In this document: in pieces, positions 12,263-20,794 of the stretch
How the letters are laid out: the number at the start of each line of letters is the position of its first letter
Position numbering within the stretch: the stretch's first letter is position 1
Source of the DNA: Pseudomonas sp. B20(2017)
GTDB lineage: Bacteria; Pseudomonadota; Gammaproteobacteria; Pseudomonadales; Pseudomonadaceae
NCBI RefSeq assembly: GCF_002113125.1
Contig: NZ_NEJP01000009.1
Span: 1 to 64,000 of the forward strand
Direction of reading: 5' to 3'
DNA length: 64,000 bases
Made by a program: the position numbers and the translations under genes
Notes under the pieces: generated by a model
What the model was told of the DNA's origin: nothing
Seen by the model: the letters and a program-made list of their open reading frames with translations, nothing else
Database searches by the model: none

Positions 12263-12811
12263 TTAAAAATTCGCCGGCGTGGCTGCGCTGATTAGTCGCG
12301 CCGGCGCATCGAACGGATTACGGAAACGATGCGGCTTGGTACTTTCAAAGTAGTAGCTGTCGCCGGCTTCGAGGATAAAAGTTTCAAGACCTACCACCAG
12401 CTCCAGGCGCCCTTCCACCAGAATGCCGGTTTCCTCACCTTCGTGGGTGAGCATTTCTTCGCCAGTATCGGCGCCCGGCGGGTAGATTTCATTGAGGAAC
12501 GCGATGGCCCGGCTCGGGTGCGCGCGGCCGACCAGTTTCATGGTCACGGCGCCGTCGGAAATGTCGATCAGCTCGTTGGCCTTGTAGACGATCTGGGTCG
12601 GAACTTCCTGCAGGATCTCTTCGGAAAAGAACTCGACCATGGACATGGGAATCCCGCCCAGAACTTTCCTCAGCGAACTGATCGAGGGGCTGACGCTGTT
12701 CTTTTCGATCATCGAAATGGTGCTGTTGGTGACCCCCGCGCGCTTGGCGAGTTCACGCTGGGAAAGCCCTTTGAGCTTGCGGATCGATTGCAGTCGTTCA
12801 CCGACGTCCAA
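12263..12811 (-). CDS. pauR: Polyamine catabolism regulator PauR (XRE-cupin)
   Basis: 182-residue regulator with an N-terminal XRE-type helix-turn-helix (residues 5-60, QRELAKRAGVTNSTISMIEKN) and a C-terminal cupin domain (about 110-178) that senses the effector. This is the PuuR/PauR architecture. In P. aeruginosa PauR (PA5301, also beside dadX) represses the gamma-glutamylation pathway for putrescine and cadaverine. The start is TTG at 12811 with AGGAGG at ideal spacing. Likely targets in this window are the FAD oxidase gene at 16945 and kauB at 28031; this is inference from the family. Confidence 0.88.
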   Translation of the reverse strand: MDVGERLQSIRKLKGLSQRELAKRAGVTNSTISMIEKNSVSPSISSLRKVLGGIPMSMVEFFSEEILQEVPTQIVYKANELIDISDGAVTMKLVGRAHPSRAIAFLNEIYPPGADTGEEMLTHEGEETGILVEGRLELVVGLETFILEAGDSYYFESTKPHRFRNPFDAPARLISAATPANF

Positions 12812-12899
12812 GGCGAGAGCCTCCTGATGCTGTAGAGATATTGAGCGTTATCATGGCGACAGCGTTCAGTATTTACAACACTTGGGCCCCGCTTGCGCT

Positions 12900-13973
12900 T
12901 CAACCCTCGGAATAGAGCCTTGGCACCCGACGCAGGTTGCAGAAGATCTGGTACGGAATGGTGTCCGCCCACTTCGCCACGTCGCTGGCGAGGATGTTTT
13001 TGCCCCACAGCTCGACAGTCGAACCGAGGCCGGCTTGCGGCACGTCAGTCAGGTCGATGCACAGCATGTCCATCGACACCCGGCCAAGAATGCGGCTGCG
13101 CTGGCTGGCAACCAGCACCGGGGTGCCGGTCGGCGCCTGACGCGGATAACCGTCGGCGTAACCCATGGCAACCACGCCGATGCGCATCGGTTTGTCGGTG
13201 ATGAATTTCGCACCGTAGCCCACCGGTTCGCCCGCCGGCAGTTCGCGCACGCTGATGACTTTCGATTCCAGTGTCATCACCGGTTGCAGGCGCTCGGCCA
13301 CGGCGTTGGCTTCTTCGAACGGGGTGGCGCCGTAGAGCATGATGCCCGGGCGCACCCAGTCGCTGTGAATCTGCGGCCAGCCCAGCACCGCGGGCGAGTT
13401 GCGCAGGCTGACTTCAGCCGCCAGGCCCTGACGTGCAGTTTCGAATACCGCGACCTGCTCGGCACTGCTCTGCTCGTGCAGTTCATCGGCCCGGGCGAAG
13501 TGGCTCATCAGCACGACTTTCGCCACCTTGCCGCTGGCCAGCAAACGCTGGTAAGCCGCCGCGTAATCCTTCGGATGCAGGCCGACACGGTGCATGCCCG
13601 AATCGAGCTTCAGCCACACGGTGATCGGTTTGCTCAATGCCGCCTGCTCGATGGCTTCGAGCTGCCACAGCGAATGCACCACGCACCAAAAATCGTGCTC
13701 GACGATCAGCGCCAGCTCGTCCGCCTCGAAAAAACCTTCGAGCAACAGCACCGGCGCGCGAATCCCGGCGGCACGCAGCTCCAGCGCTTCTTCGATGCAC
13801 GCCACCGCGAAGCCGTCCGCTTCAGCCTCCAGCGCCTGGGCACAACGCACTGCGCCATGGCCATAGGCATCGGCCTTGATCACCGCCAGTGCCTTGGCAC
13901 CGGTAACTTCACGGGCGATACGGTAGTTGTGACGCAGGGCTTGAAGGTCGATCAGGGCACGGGCAGGACGCAT
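12900..13973 (-). CDS. dadX: Catabolic alanine racemase DadX
   Basis: PLP enzyme interconverting L- and D-alanine, so that DadA can oxidise the D-form. It has 357 residues from the ATG at 13973 ([17 protein letters not shown]), the start and length of P. aeruginosa DadX; an upstream ATG at 13997 adds eight residues but has no good binding site. The PLP lysine is in [11 protein letters not shown], and the GYADGYPR block of the C-terminal domain is present. It is the last gene of the dadA - RidA-family - dadX operon. Confidence 0.95.
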   Translation of the reverse strand: MRPARALIDLQALRHNYRIAREVTGAKALAVIKADAYGHGAVRCAQALEAEADGFAVACIEEALELRAAGIRAPVLLLEGFFEADELALIVEHDFWCVVHSLWQLEAIEQAALSKPITVWLKLDSGMHRVGLHPKDYAAAYQRLLASGKVAKVVLMSHFARADELHEQSSAEQVAVFETARQGLAAEVSLRNSPAVLGWPQIHSDWVRPGIMLYGATPFEEANAVAERLQPVMTLESKVISVRELPAGEPVGYGAKFITDKPMRIGVVAMGYADGYPRQAPTGTPVLVASQRSRILGRVSMDMLCIDLTDVPQAGLGSTVELWGKNILASDVAKWADTIPYQIFCNLRRVPRLYSEG

Positions 13974-14068
13974 GGCAGCAGACTTCTTGGCGGTCATGGA
14001 AATAAAAACCGGCGCTGGCTGACGGCGTGAACCGCCAACAGCACCGGGAGAGGGATCTTTACAGCGGG

Positions 14069-14422
14069 TTACGGCAACGCGGCGACGATGGAGATCTCGA
14101 CCAGGATGCTCGGTTTGGCCATCTTCGCTTCAACCGTGGCACGGGCCGGGGCGGCGCCCTTGGGCAGCCACTGATCCCACACCGAATTCATGCCGGCAAA
14201 GTGCGCCTCGATGTCGTTCAGGTAGATCGTCGCCGACAGCAGATGCTGTTTGTCGGTGCCGGCCAGGTCCAGCAGACGCTCGATGTTGGCGAGTACGTCG
14301 CGGGTCTGCTGTTCGACACCGGCGTTGAAGTCATCGCCGACCTGCCCGGACAGATACACCGTACCGTTGTGGCTGACGATCTGACTCATGCGCTCATTGG
14401 TGAGCTGGCGCTGGATTGCCAT
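14069..14422 (-). CDS. RidA-family protein in the dad operon
   Basis: 117-residue RidA/YjgF-family trimeric protein. Family members hydrolyse reactive imines and enamines released by PLP enzymes and amino acid oxidases. Its position between dadA and dadX fits removal of the imine made when DadA oxidises D-amino acids. The ATG at 14422 has AGGAG 10 bases upstream and overlaps the last 29 bases of dadA, suggesting translational coupling; an ATG at 14452 is a less likely alternative. Length is shorter than canonical RidA (126 residues; compare the gene at 44941). Confidence 0.88.
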   Translation of the reverse strand: MAIQRQLTNERMSQIVSHNGTVYLSGQVGDDFNAGVEQQTRDVLANIERLLDLAGTDKQHLLSATIYLNDIEAHFAGMNSVWDQWLPKGAAPARATVEAKMAKPSILVEISIVAALP

Positions 14423-15698
14423 GCTTTGCGGACTCCTGGGTGGTGTTGCCATAACGGGAAATATCGAGGCCTTCGGCGCTGATCTGAGGTTTTTTCTTCG
14501 CCATCAGGTCGGCCAGCAAGCGACCGGAGCCGCACGCCATGGTCCAGCCGAGGGTGCCGTGACCGGTGTTCAGGAACAGGTTCTTGAACGGGGTGGCACC
14601 GACGATCGGTGTGCCATCCGGGGTGGTTGGGCGCAGGCCGGTCCAGAAACTCGCTTCGGCCAGATTGCCGCCCCGAGGATAAAGGTCGTTGACGATCATC
14701 TCCAGGGTTTCGCGCCGGCGTGGGTTCAGCGACAGGTCAAAACCGGCGATCTCCGCCATGCCGCCGACGCGGATGCGGTTGTCGAAACGGGTGATCGCGA
14801 CCTTGTAGGTCTCGTCGAGAATGGTCGACGTCGGGGCCATGTCCGGATTGGTAATCGGCACGGTCAGCGAGTAGCCCTTCAACGGATACACCGGGGCCTT
14901 GATGCCCAGCGGTTTGAGCAGTTGCGGCGAGTAACTGCCGAGGGCCAGCACGTAGCGGTCGGCGGTTTCCAGCTTGCCGTCGATCCACACGCCGTTGATG
15001 CGGTCACCGGCGAAGTCGAGGCGCTGGATGTCCTGACCGAAGCGGAATTCCACACCCAGTTTGGTGGCCATTTCGGCGAGACGGGTGGTGAAGATCTGGC
15101 AGTCGCCGGTCTGGTCGTTTGGCAGGCGCAGGGCACCGGCGAGGATGTCGGTGACACCGGCCAGCGCCGGTTCGACGCGGGCAATGCCGGCGCGGTCGAG
15201 GACTTCGAACGGCACGCCGGACTCTTTCAATACGGCGATGTCCTTGGCAGCGTTATCCAGTTGCGCCTGGGTGCGGAACAACTGAGTCGTACCGAGGCTG
15301 CGGCCTTCGTAGGCGATGCCGGTTTCGGCGCGCAATTCGTCGAGGCAGTCGCGGCTGTACTCGGACAGACGCACCATGCGCTCCTTGTTCACCGCGTAAC
15401 GGTTGGCGGTGCAGTTGCGCAGCATCTGCGCCATCCACAGGTACTGGTCAATGTCGGCGGTGGCCTTGATCGCCAGCGGCGCGTGGCGTTGCAGCAGCCA
15501 CTTGATGGCCTTGAGGGGAACGCCCGGCGCAGCCCACGGCGAGGCGTAGCCCGGCGAGACCTGGCCGGCGTTGGCGAAACTGGTCTCCATGGCCGCGGCG
15601 GGCTGCCGGTCGACCACCACCACTTCAAACCCGGCACGGGCCAGATAGTAAGCACTGGCGGTACCGATGACGCCGCTACCCAAGACCATAACGCGCAT
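14394..15698 (-). CDS. dadA: D-amino acid dehydrogenase DadA
   Basis: FAD enzyme at the inner membrane that oxidises D-alanine and other D-amino acids to 2-oxo acids and passes electrons to the respiratory chain. It has 434 residues. The N-terminal dinucleotide-binding motif is [19 protein letters not shown], and the [14 protein letters not shown] block near the C-terminus is typical. The ATG at 15698 has GAGG upstream; the frame back to 15848 crosses the divergent promoter and is rejected. It is the first gene of the dad operon, divergent from dadR. Confidence 0.96.
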   Translation of the reverse strand: MRVMVLGSGVIGTASAYYLARAGFEVVVVDRQPAAAMETSFANAGQVSPGYASPWAAPGVPLKAIKWLLQRHAPLAIKATADIDQYLWMAQMLRNCTANRYAVNKERMVRLSEYSRDCLDELRAETGIAYEGRSLGTTQLFRTQAQLDNAAKDIAVLKESGVPFEVLDRAGIARVEPALAGVTDILAGALRLPNDQTGDCQIFTTRLAEMATKLGVEFRFGQDIQRLDFAGDRINGVWIDGKLETADRYVLALGSYSPQLLKPLGIKAPVYPLKGYSLTVPITNPDMAPTSTILDETYKVAITRFDNRIRVGGMAEIAGFDLSLNPRRRETLEMIVNDLYPRGGNLAEASFWTGLRPTTPDGTPIVGATPFKNLFLNTGHGTLGWTMACGSGRLLADLMAKKKPQISAEGLDISRYGNTTQESAKHGNPAPAHQ

Positions 15699-15756
15699 TT
15701 TTGTATCCCTCATCGCGGCGTGCCGCGCATGTGTGTTGTCAGAGCAATGATGCGCG

Positions 15757-15790
15757 CAGTGTAAAAAAGATTTGCCAGTGCTTTTCACTG
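15757..15790. promoter_or_regulatory. Inverted repeats between dadA and dadR
   Basis: CAGTGTAAAA (15757-15766) is mirrored by TTTTCACTG (15782-15790), and CAGTG-N5-CACTG (15776-15790) is a second, nested palindrome. Both lie in the 155-base divergent region. They are reasonable candidate DadR operators; binding itself is not shown. Confidence 0.45.
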
Positions 15791-15853
15791 TATAAGCGCC
15801 TATATTTGGCGACAATTCTCGGCAAAAACCCTTTTCACGGAGGCGCATCCCCT

Positions 15854-16342
15854 ATGCGTACCAACACTCAGACCAAACGTGAGCTGGACAAGATCGACCG
15901 CAACATCTTGCGGATCCTGCAGGCGGACGGGCGGATTTCATTCACCGAACTGGGCGAGAAGGTCGGGCTCTCCACCACGCCGTGTACCGAGCGGGTGCGG
16001 CGCCTGGAGCGCGAGGGGATCATCATGGGCTACAACGCCCGCCTGAATCCGCAGCACTTGAAGGGTAGTCTGCTGGTGTTCGTCGAGATCAGCCTCGACT
16101 ACAAATCCGGCGATACTTTCGAAGAGTTCCGACGTGCGGTGCTGAAACTGCCCCACGTATTGGAATGCCATCTGGTGTCAGGGGATTTCGACTATCTGGT
16201 GAAGGCGCGGATTTCCGAGATGGCCTCGTACCGCAAGCTGCTGGGCGACATCCTGCTCAAGCTGCCGCACGTGCGCGAATCCAAGAGCTACATCGTGATG
16301 GAAGAAGTGAAAGAGAGCCTGAGCCTGCCGATTCCGGATTGA
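15854..16342 (+). CDS. dadR: Lrp/AsnC-family regulator DadR
   Basis: 162-residue Lrp-type regulator: N-terminal winged helix-turn-helix (about residues 10-60, FTELGEKVGLSTTPCTERVRR) and C-terminal RAM ligand-binding domain (about 80-155). It is divergent from dadA, as in P. aeruginosa, where DadR activates dadAX in response to alanine. The ATG at 15854 has GGAGG 10 bases upstream; the longer frame from 15701 crosses the promoter and is rejected. Confidence 0.95.
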   Translation: MRTNTQTKRELDKIDRNILRILQADGRISFTELGEKVGLSTTPCTERVRRLEREGIIMGYNARLNPQHLKGSLLVFVEISLDYKSGDTFEEFRRAVLKLPHVLECHLVSGDFDYLVKARISEMASYRKLLGDILLKLPHVRESKSYIVMEEVKESLSLPIPD

Positions 16343-16360
16343 TCGCTCAGACCAGTACCT

Positions 16361-16440
16361 CGTTCCCACGCTCCGCGTTCGGCTTTGGAAGGGACGCGGA
16401 GCGTCCCGGGCTGCATTCCCACGCAGAGCGTGGGAATGAT
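16361..16440. repeat. Second repeat family, copy 1
   Basis: It begins CGTTCCCACGCTCCGCG, contains GGGACGCGGAGCGTCCC, and closes with CATTCCCACGCAGAGCGTGGGAATG. It is built of nested short palindromes and lies between the stop codons of dadR (+) and the YkgJ gene (-). Related copies are at 54278-54328 and 54874-54924. Confidence 0.75.
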
Positions 16441-16445
16441 CAGAG

Positions 16446-16799
16446 TCAGACCAGCACCTGCCGGTTTTCGGCCATGTACTCGAACACCTGTTTCTCGACA
16501 CGTGGGTGAATCAGCTCCACCGGTCGCCGGCCGTTGGGGCACGGCAAGGTCTGGGTGGTGCCGAACAAACGGCAGATCAGCGGCCGCTCGTCATACACCG
16601 TGCAGCCATTCGGTCCCAGGTGCACACAGTTGAGTTCTTCCATGGCCGCGTCCTGCTCCGCACGGGTCTTGCGCGGCAGTCGGGCCATTTCCTCGGGCGA
16701 GGTGGTCACCGGCCCACAGCAGTCATGACAGCCCGGAACGCATTCGAACGTGGGAATCTGCTGACGCAAGGTGCGGATTTTCTGACTGTTGCAGCTCAT
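16446..16799 (-). CDS. YkgJ-family cysteine-cluster protein
   Basis: 117-residue protein of the YkgJ/UPF0153 zinc- or iron-chelating family of unknown biochemical function. The family's cysteines are visible: CVPGCHDCC near residue 20, then CVHLGPNGCTVYDERPLICRLF. The start is the ATG at 16799, where family similarity begins; the upstream frame to 16967 has no support, and the binding site for the chosen start is weak. It runs towards the second repeat family at 16361-16440. Confidence 0.8.
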   Translation of the reverse strand: MSCNSQKIRTLRQQIPTFECVPGCHDCCGPVTTSPEEMARLPRKTRAEQDAAMEELNCVHLGPNGCTVYDERPLICRLFGTTQTLPCPNGRRPVELIHPRVEKQVFEYMAENRQVLV

Positions 16800-16944
16800 T
16801 GCAGCGGTAACCGGAGCGAAATAGGCGGCAATTGTGCCGCAAAAGCCGTGATCCAGACACCACGGGCCGACCAATGTTGCCCGGCCTCGGGCCTGCGGCT
16901 TATGCTCCGTCAAATTTTCTCGACACCCGCTCAGGATGACGCCC

Positions 16945-18255
16945 ATGAATGCCCGCGCCCAAGCCACCGCGAGCCAACCCCACGTTGCCTCTTATTACGT
17001 CGCCAGCAGCCTGCCGCAACCCGACCAACCGGTGCTGCAAGGCGAACTGATTGCTGACGTGTGCGTGGTCGGTGGCGGTTTCTCCGGGCTGAACACTGCA
17101 TTGGAACTGGCGGAGCGCGGCCTGAACGTGGTGTTGCTGGAAGCGAACCGGATCGGCTGGGGCGCCAGCGGTCGCAACGGCGGACAGCTGATTCGCGGGG
17201 TCGGTCATGGCCTCGACCAGTTCGCCAACGTGATCGGTGCCGACGGCGTGCGCCAGATGAAACTCATGGGCCTGGAAGCGGTGGAAATCGTCCGCCGGCG
17301 CGTCGAGAAATTTCAGATCCCCTGCGACCTGACCTGGGGTTACTGCGACCTCGCCAACAAACCCTCCGACCTGGAAGGTTTTGCCGAAGACGCCGAAGAG
17401 CTGCGCGGCCTCGGTTACCGCTACGAAACCCGCCTGCTGCAAGCGAACGAGATGCACACCGTAGTCGGCTCCAACCGCTACGTCGGCGGTTTGATCGACA
17501 TGGGTTCCGGGCACCTGCACCCGTTGAACCTGGCACTCGGCGAAGCCGCAGCAGCGCAGCAACTCGGGGTGAAGCTGTTCGAGCAATCGGCGGTCACCCA
17601 CATCGACTACGGCCCCAAAGTTCGGGTGCACACCGCGCAAGGCTCGGTGCGGGCGAAAACCCTGGTGCTGGGCTGCAATGCCTACCTCAACAATCTGAAT
17701 CCGCAACTCAGCGGCAAGGTGCTGCCGGCCGGCAGCTACATCATCGCCACCGAACCGCTAAGCGAAGAACAGGCCCACTCCCTGCTGCCACAGAACATGG
17801 CCGTCTGCGACCAGCGCGTGGCGCTGGATTACTACCGGCTCTCGGCGGATCGTCGTCTGCTGTTCGGCGGCGCCTGCCATTATTCGGGGCGCGATCCGAA
17901 GGACATCGGCGCGTACATGCGGCCGAAGATGCTCGAAGTGTTTCCGCAACTCGCTTCAGCGAAGATCGATTATCAGTGGGGCGGGATGATCGGCATCGGT
18001 GCCAACCGTCTGCCACAGATTGGCCGGCTCGCAGAGCAACCGAACGTGTATTACGCCCAGGCCTATTCCGGTCACGGGGTGAATGCCACGCACCTGGCGG
18101 GCAAGCTGCTGGCCGAGGCCATCAGCGGCCAGCACAGCGGCGGCTTCGACCTGTTCGCCAAAGTGCCACACATCACCTTCCCCGGCGGCAAGCATCTGCG
18201 CTCGCCGCTGTTGGCGTTGGGGATGTTGTGGCATCGCCTTAAAGAACTGGTCTGA
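16945..18255 (+). CDS. FAD-dependent amine oxidoreductase (PuuB/PauB-like)
   Basis: 436-residue DAO-superfamily flavoenzyme related to gamma-glutamylputrescine oxidase. The FAD-binding motif is DVCVVGGGFSGLNTALELAERG, followed by NRIGWGASGRNGGQLIRG, and the C-terminal GYAQAYSGHGVN-type block (residues about 370-385) is present. Its place after dadR matches PA5309, which I recall as one of several PauB paralogues for gamma-glutamyl-polyamines. The ATG at 16945 has AGGA upstream; an in-frame codon at 16936 is an alternative. Substrate specificity within the family is not certain. Confidence 0.85.
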   Translation: MNARAQATASQPHVASYYVASSLPQPDQPVLQGELIADVCVVGGGFSGLNTALELAERGLNVVLLEANRIGWGASGRNGGQLIRGVGHGLDQFANVIGADGVRQMKLMGLEAVEIVRRRVEKFQIPCDLTWGYCDLANKPSDLEGFAEDAEELRGLGYRYETRLLQANEMHTVVGSNRYVGGLIDMGSGHLHPLNLALGEAAAAQQLGVKLFEQSAVTHIDYGPKVRVHTAQGSVRAKTLVLGCNAYLNNLNPQLSGKVLPAGSYIIATEPLSEEQAHSLLPQNMAVCDQRVALDYYRLSADRRLLFGGACHYSGRDPKDIGAYMRPKMLEVFPQLASAKIDYQWGGMIGIGANRLPQIGRLAEQPNVYYAQAYSGHGVNATHLAGKLLAEAISGQHSGGFDLFAKVPHITFPGGKHLRSPLLALGMLWHRLKELV

Positions 18256-18281
18256 TGGACTTTCAGCGTCTCTGAAGACGA

Positions 18282-18366
18282 CTTCGCGAGCAAGCTCGCT
18301 CCCACAGTTGACCGCGATCTGCCTGCCAGACACGGTCGAATGTGGGAGCGAGCTTGCTCGCGAATC
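18282..18366. repeat. REP doublet
   Basis: Inverted arms face outward: CGCGAGCAAGCTCGCTCCCAC, then the reverse orientation TGTGGGAGCGAGCTTGCTCG about 35 bases later. It lies between the stop codons of the oxidoreductase (+) and the DUF1127 gene (-). The arm order is reversed relative to the other doublets, which start with TGTGGGAGC. Confidence 0.85.
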
Positions 18367-18384
18367 TAAAGATCACCGCAGACC

Positions 18385-18630
18385 TCAGATCCGCCAGAAC
18401 GGCTTCAACCCCTCCTCCAGCGCCTGCTCGCGGGTCAGCCCGATGTCCTTGAGCTGATCCGGCGTCAGGCGCAGCAACGCCTTGCGCGTGTGCAGACGAT
18501 GCCAGAACAGACCCCAGCGACTCAGGCCGGACGGTGCGTTGCGCAGGATCTCATTGCGCGCGTTGTCCTGTTGCCCTGCCTCCAGTTCCTGACTGTGTAA
18601 CGTCAGCCGCACATCGCTCAAGCCGTTCAT
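18385..18630 (-). CDS. DUF1127 small protein
   Basis: 81-residue protein whose C-terminal half (RKALLRLTPDQLKDIGLTREQALEEG) is the DUF1127 signature, a short helical, arginine-rich motif. Some small DUF1127 proteins elsewhere bind RNA and affect phosphate or carbon metabolism; the role of this one is unknown. Start choice: AGGAGC sits only 2 bases before the ATG at 18636 but 8 bases before the ATG at 18630, so 18630 is preferred. It is divergent from the MocR gene across a run of operator-like heptamers, and is a likely MocR target. Confidence 0.85.
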   Translation of the reverse strand: MNGLSDVRLTLHSQELEAGQQDNARNEILRNAPSGLSRWGLFWHRLHTRKALLRLTPDQLKDIGLTREQALEEGLKPFWRI

Positions 18631-18694
18631 TTTCATTGCTCCTGTTTACTTGGGTAGCCAGAGATTCCATGATGCGCGGGCGAGCAAAAGCATT

Positions 18695-18775
18695 ACAGAT
18701 TCAACACATCTGTATTATTTCCATACAGATTTGTTGTCTCTGCGACTGAATTGTCGATTTACGCCGCATCTGTAC
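18695..18775. promoter_or_regulatory. Cluster of ATCTGTA heptamers, candidate MocR operator
   Basis: Four copies of ATCTGTA or its reverse complement: TACAGAT at 18695-18701, ATCTGTA at 18709-18715, TACAGAT at 18725-18731 and ATCTGTA at 18769-18775. The middle two form the perfect palindrome ATCTGTAT-N7-ATACAGAT. All lie in the 179-base divergent region between the DUF1127 gene and the MocR-type regulator. MocR proteins usually bind spaced repeats of this kind next to their own genes. Confidence 0.6.
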
Positions 18776-18809
18776 TGGTTTAACGAATCATCTGCATCGA
18801 GGCAGTGCC

Positions 18810-20237
18810 ATGACGCTCTATGTGAATCTCGCCGAACTGCTCGGCACCCGCATCGAACAAGGCTTCTACCGTCCTGGTGATCGCCTGCCGTCGGTACGCG
18901 CCTTGAGCGTAGAGCACGGGGTCAGCCTGAGCACGGTGCAGCAGGCCTATCGGATGCTGGAAGACAGCGGCCTGGCGACGCCGAAACCCAAGTCAGGGTA
19001 CTTCGTGCCAGTGGGCCGGGAGTTACCGGAGCTGCCGGCAGTCGGGCGTCCCGCGCAGCGGCCGGTGGAAATTTCCCAGTGGGATCAGGTGCTGGAACTG
19101 ATTCGCGCCGTGCCGCGCAAGGACGTGGTGCAGCTCGGTCGCGGCATGCCGGATATCTCGTCACCGACGATGAAACCGCTGCTGCGCGGGCTGGCCCGTA
19201 TCAGCCGCCGTCAGGACATGCCCGGTCTGTATTACGACAACATTCACGGCACCCTCGAACTGCGCGAACAGATCGCCCGGCTTATGCTCGATTCCGGTTG
19301 CCAGTTGAGCGCCAGCGATCTGGTGGTCACCACCGGTTGCCATGAAGCGCTGTCCACCAGCATCCACGCGATCTGCGAGCCCGGCGACATCGTCGCGGTG
19401 GATTCGCCAAGCTTCCACGGCGCCATGCAGACCCTCAAAGGCCTGGGCATGAAAGCCCTGGAAATTCCCACCGACCCGCTCACTGGCATCAGCCTCGAAG
19501 CGCTGGAACTGGCGCTGGAGCAATGGCCGATCAAGGTCATCCAGCTCACGCCCAACTGCAACAATCCGCTCGGCTACATCATGCCGGAGTCGCGCAAGCG
19601 CGCCCTGCTCACCCTGGCCCAGCGCTTCGACGTGGCGATCATCGAGGACGATGTGTACGGCGAACTGGCTTACACCTATCCGCGCCCACGCACGATCAAG
19701 TCTTTTGACGAAGATGGCCGTGTGTTGCTGTGCAGCTCGTTCTCCAAGACCCTCGCGCCTGGGCTGCGCATCGGCTGGGTCGCGCCCGGTCGCTATCTCG
19801 AACGCGTGCTGCACATGAAATACATCAGCACTGGCTCTACAGCACCACAGCCGCAGATCGCCATCGCCGAATTTCTCAAAGCCGGGCACTTCGAACCGCA
19901 TTTGCGGCGGATGCGCACGCAGTACCAGCGCAATCGCGACGTGATGATCGACTGGGTGACGCGTTACTTCCCGGCCGGCACCCGCGCCAGCCGTCCGCAA
20001 GGCAGTTTCATGCTCTGGGTCGAACTGCCGGAAGGTTTCGACACCTTGAAACTGAATCGTGCGTTGCACGATCAGGGCGTACAGATTGCCGTCGGCAGCA
20101 TCTTTTCCGCCTCGGGCAAGTACCGCAATTGCCTGCGCATGAACTACGCAGCCAAACCCACAGCGCTGATCGAAGAAGCGGTGCGCAAGGTCGGCGCGAC
20201 CGCGATCAAGCTGTTGGCCGAGAGTGACAACCTCTGA
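18810..20237 (+). CDS. MocR-type regulator (GntR + aminotransferase fold)
   Basis: 475 residues: an N-terminal GntR winged helix-turn-helix (about 1-70, DRLPSVRALSVEHGVSLSTVQQAYRML) joined to a fold-type I aminotransferase-like domain (about 100-465). The PLP lysine is in SSFSKTLAPGLRIGW, and PNCNNPLGY is typical of the fold. MocR regulators sense PLP or PLP adducts of amino acids. The ATG at 18810 has GAGG upstream. The effector and targets are not known; the divergent DUF1127 gene is the best candidate. Confidence 0.92.
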   Translation: MTLYVNLAELLGTRIEQGFYRPGDRLPSVRALSVEHGVSLSTVQQAYRMLEDSGLATPKPKSGYFVPVGRELPELPAVGRPAQRPVEISQWDQVLELIRAVPRKDVVQLGRGMPDISSPTMKPLLRGLARISRRQDMPGLYYDNIHGTLELREQIARLMLDSGCQLSASDLVVTTGCHEALSTSIHAICEPGDIVAVDSPSFHGAMQTLKGLGMKALEIPTDPLTGISLEALELALEQWPIKVIQLTPNCNNPLGYIMPESRKRALLTLAQRFDVAIIEDDVYGELAYTYPRPRTIKSFDEDGRVLLCSSFSKTLAPGLRIGWVAPGRYLERVLHMKYISTGSTAPQPQIAIAEFLKAGHFEPHLRRMRTQYQRNRDVMIDWVTRYFPAGTRASRPQGSFMLWVELPEGFDTLKLNRALHDQGVQIAVGSIFSASGKYRNCLRMNYAAKPTALIEEAVRKVGATAIKLLAESDNL

Positions 20238-20249
20238 CACGGATGTGCC

Positions 20250-20780
20250 TTAGCGCAAACGAAATCCCAGATCGGTTTCGAAACGGGTCAGGTCACTGAC
20301 CCGGCTTGCAGCCGATGGCAAACGTGCGTCCAGTTCCAGCTCGATTTCCATGCCTTGGCCTTCGACTCCAACTCCGGCGAGCGCAGGTATCAGTCTGGAA
20401 CCGGGACGAAGGACATCAGCATCCGGCCCCTCAATGAGCCACTGCGTCGGCCTGCCGTCGACCCGTACGTTCAAAACACGGACTCTGAGCGTACCGGCGC
20501 CGAAGCGGTAATGCCCGGGGCCGGCGACCGGCCCGATCAGCTCCAGGCGCAACGGACCGGGCCGGCTGCACTGGACCGTGGCCTGAGCACGGCGAAGACC
20601 GAAACTCAACGATTCACCTTGTACCGATTGCGCCAGCAATTGCCCGCGCGTCGTGGTGCCGAAATCGATAGCGGCCGGGCCGAGCGTGACCGTGCAATCG
20701 GGGTTCGCCTCCACACCTTCCATGAATGCCAAAAGCCCCGTCAGCAGCACGCACGTTGCGTCTGTCTTCAATCCTTGCAT
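20250..20780 (-). CDS. Fimbrial subunit, minor/tip type
   Basis: 176-residue secreted protein with a signal peptide (MQGLKTDATCVLLTGLLAFM...) and the layout of a fimbrial subunit: CTVTLGPAAIDFGTTTRGQL early, a second Cys in TVQCSRPGPLRLEL forming the usual disulphide pair, and a hydrophobic alternating C-terminus. Last gene of the chaperone-usher operon; usually the minor or tip subunit is in this place. The ATG at 20780 has AAGGA upstream, and only 14 bases separate it from the usher stop codon. Confidence 0.8.
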   Translation of the reverse strand: MQGLKTDATCVLLTGLLAFMEGVEANPDCTVTLGPAAIDFGTTTRGQLLAQSVQGESLSFGLRRAQATVQCSRPGPLRLELIGPVAGPGHYRFGAGTLRVRVLNVRVDGRPTQWLIEGPDADVLRPGSRLIPALAGVGVEGQGMEIELELDARLPSAASRVSDLTRFETDLGFRLR

Positions 20781-20794
20781 GATGTTTTCCTTTT

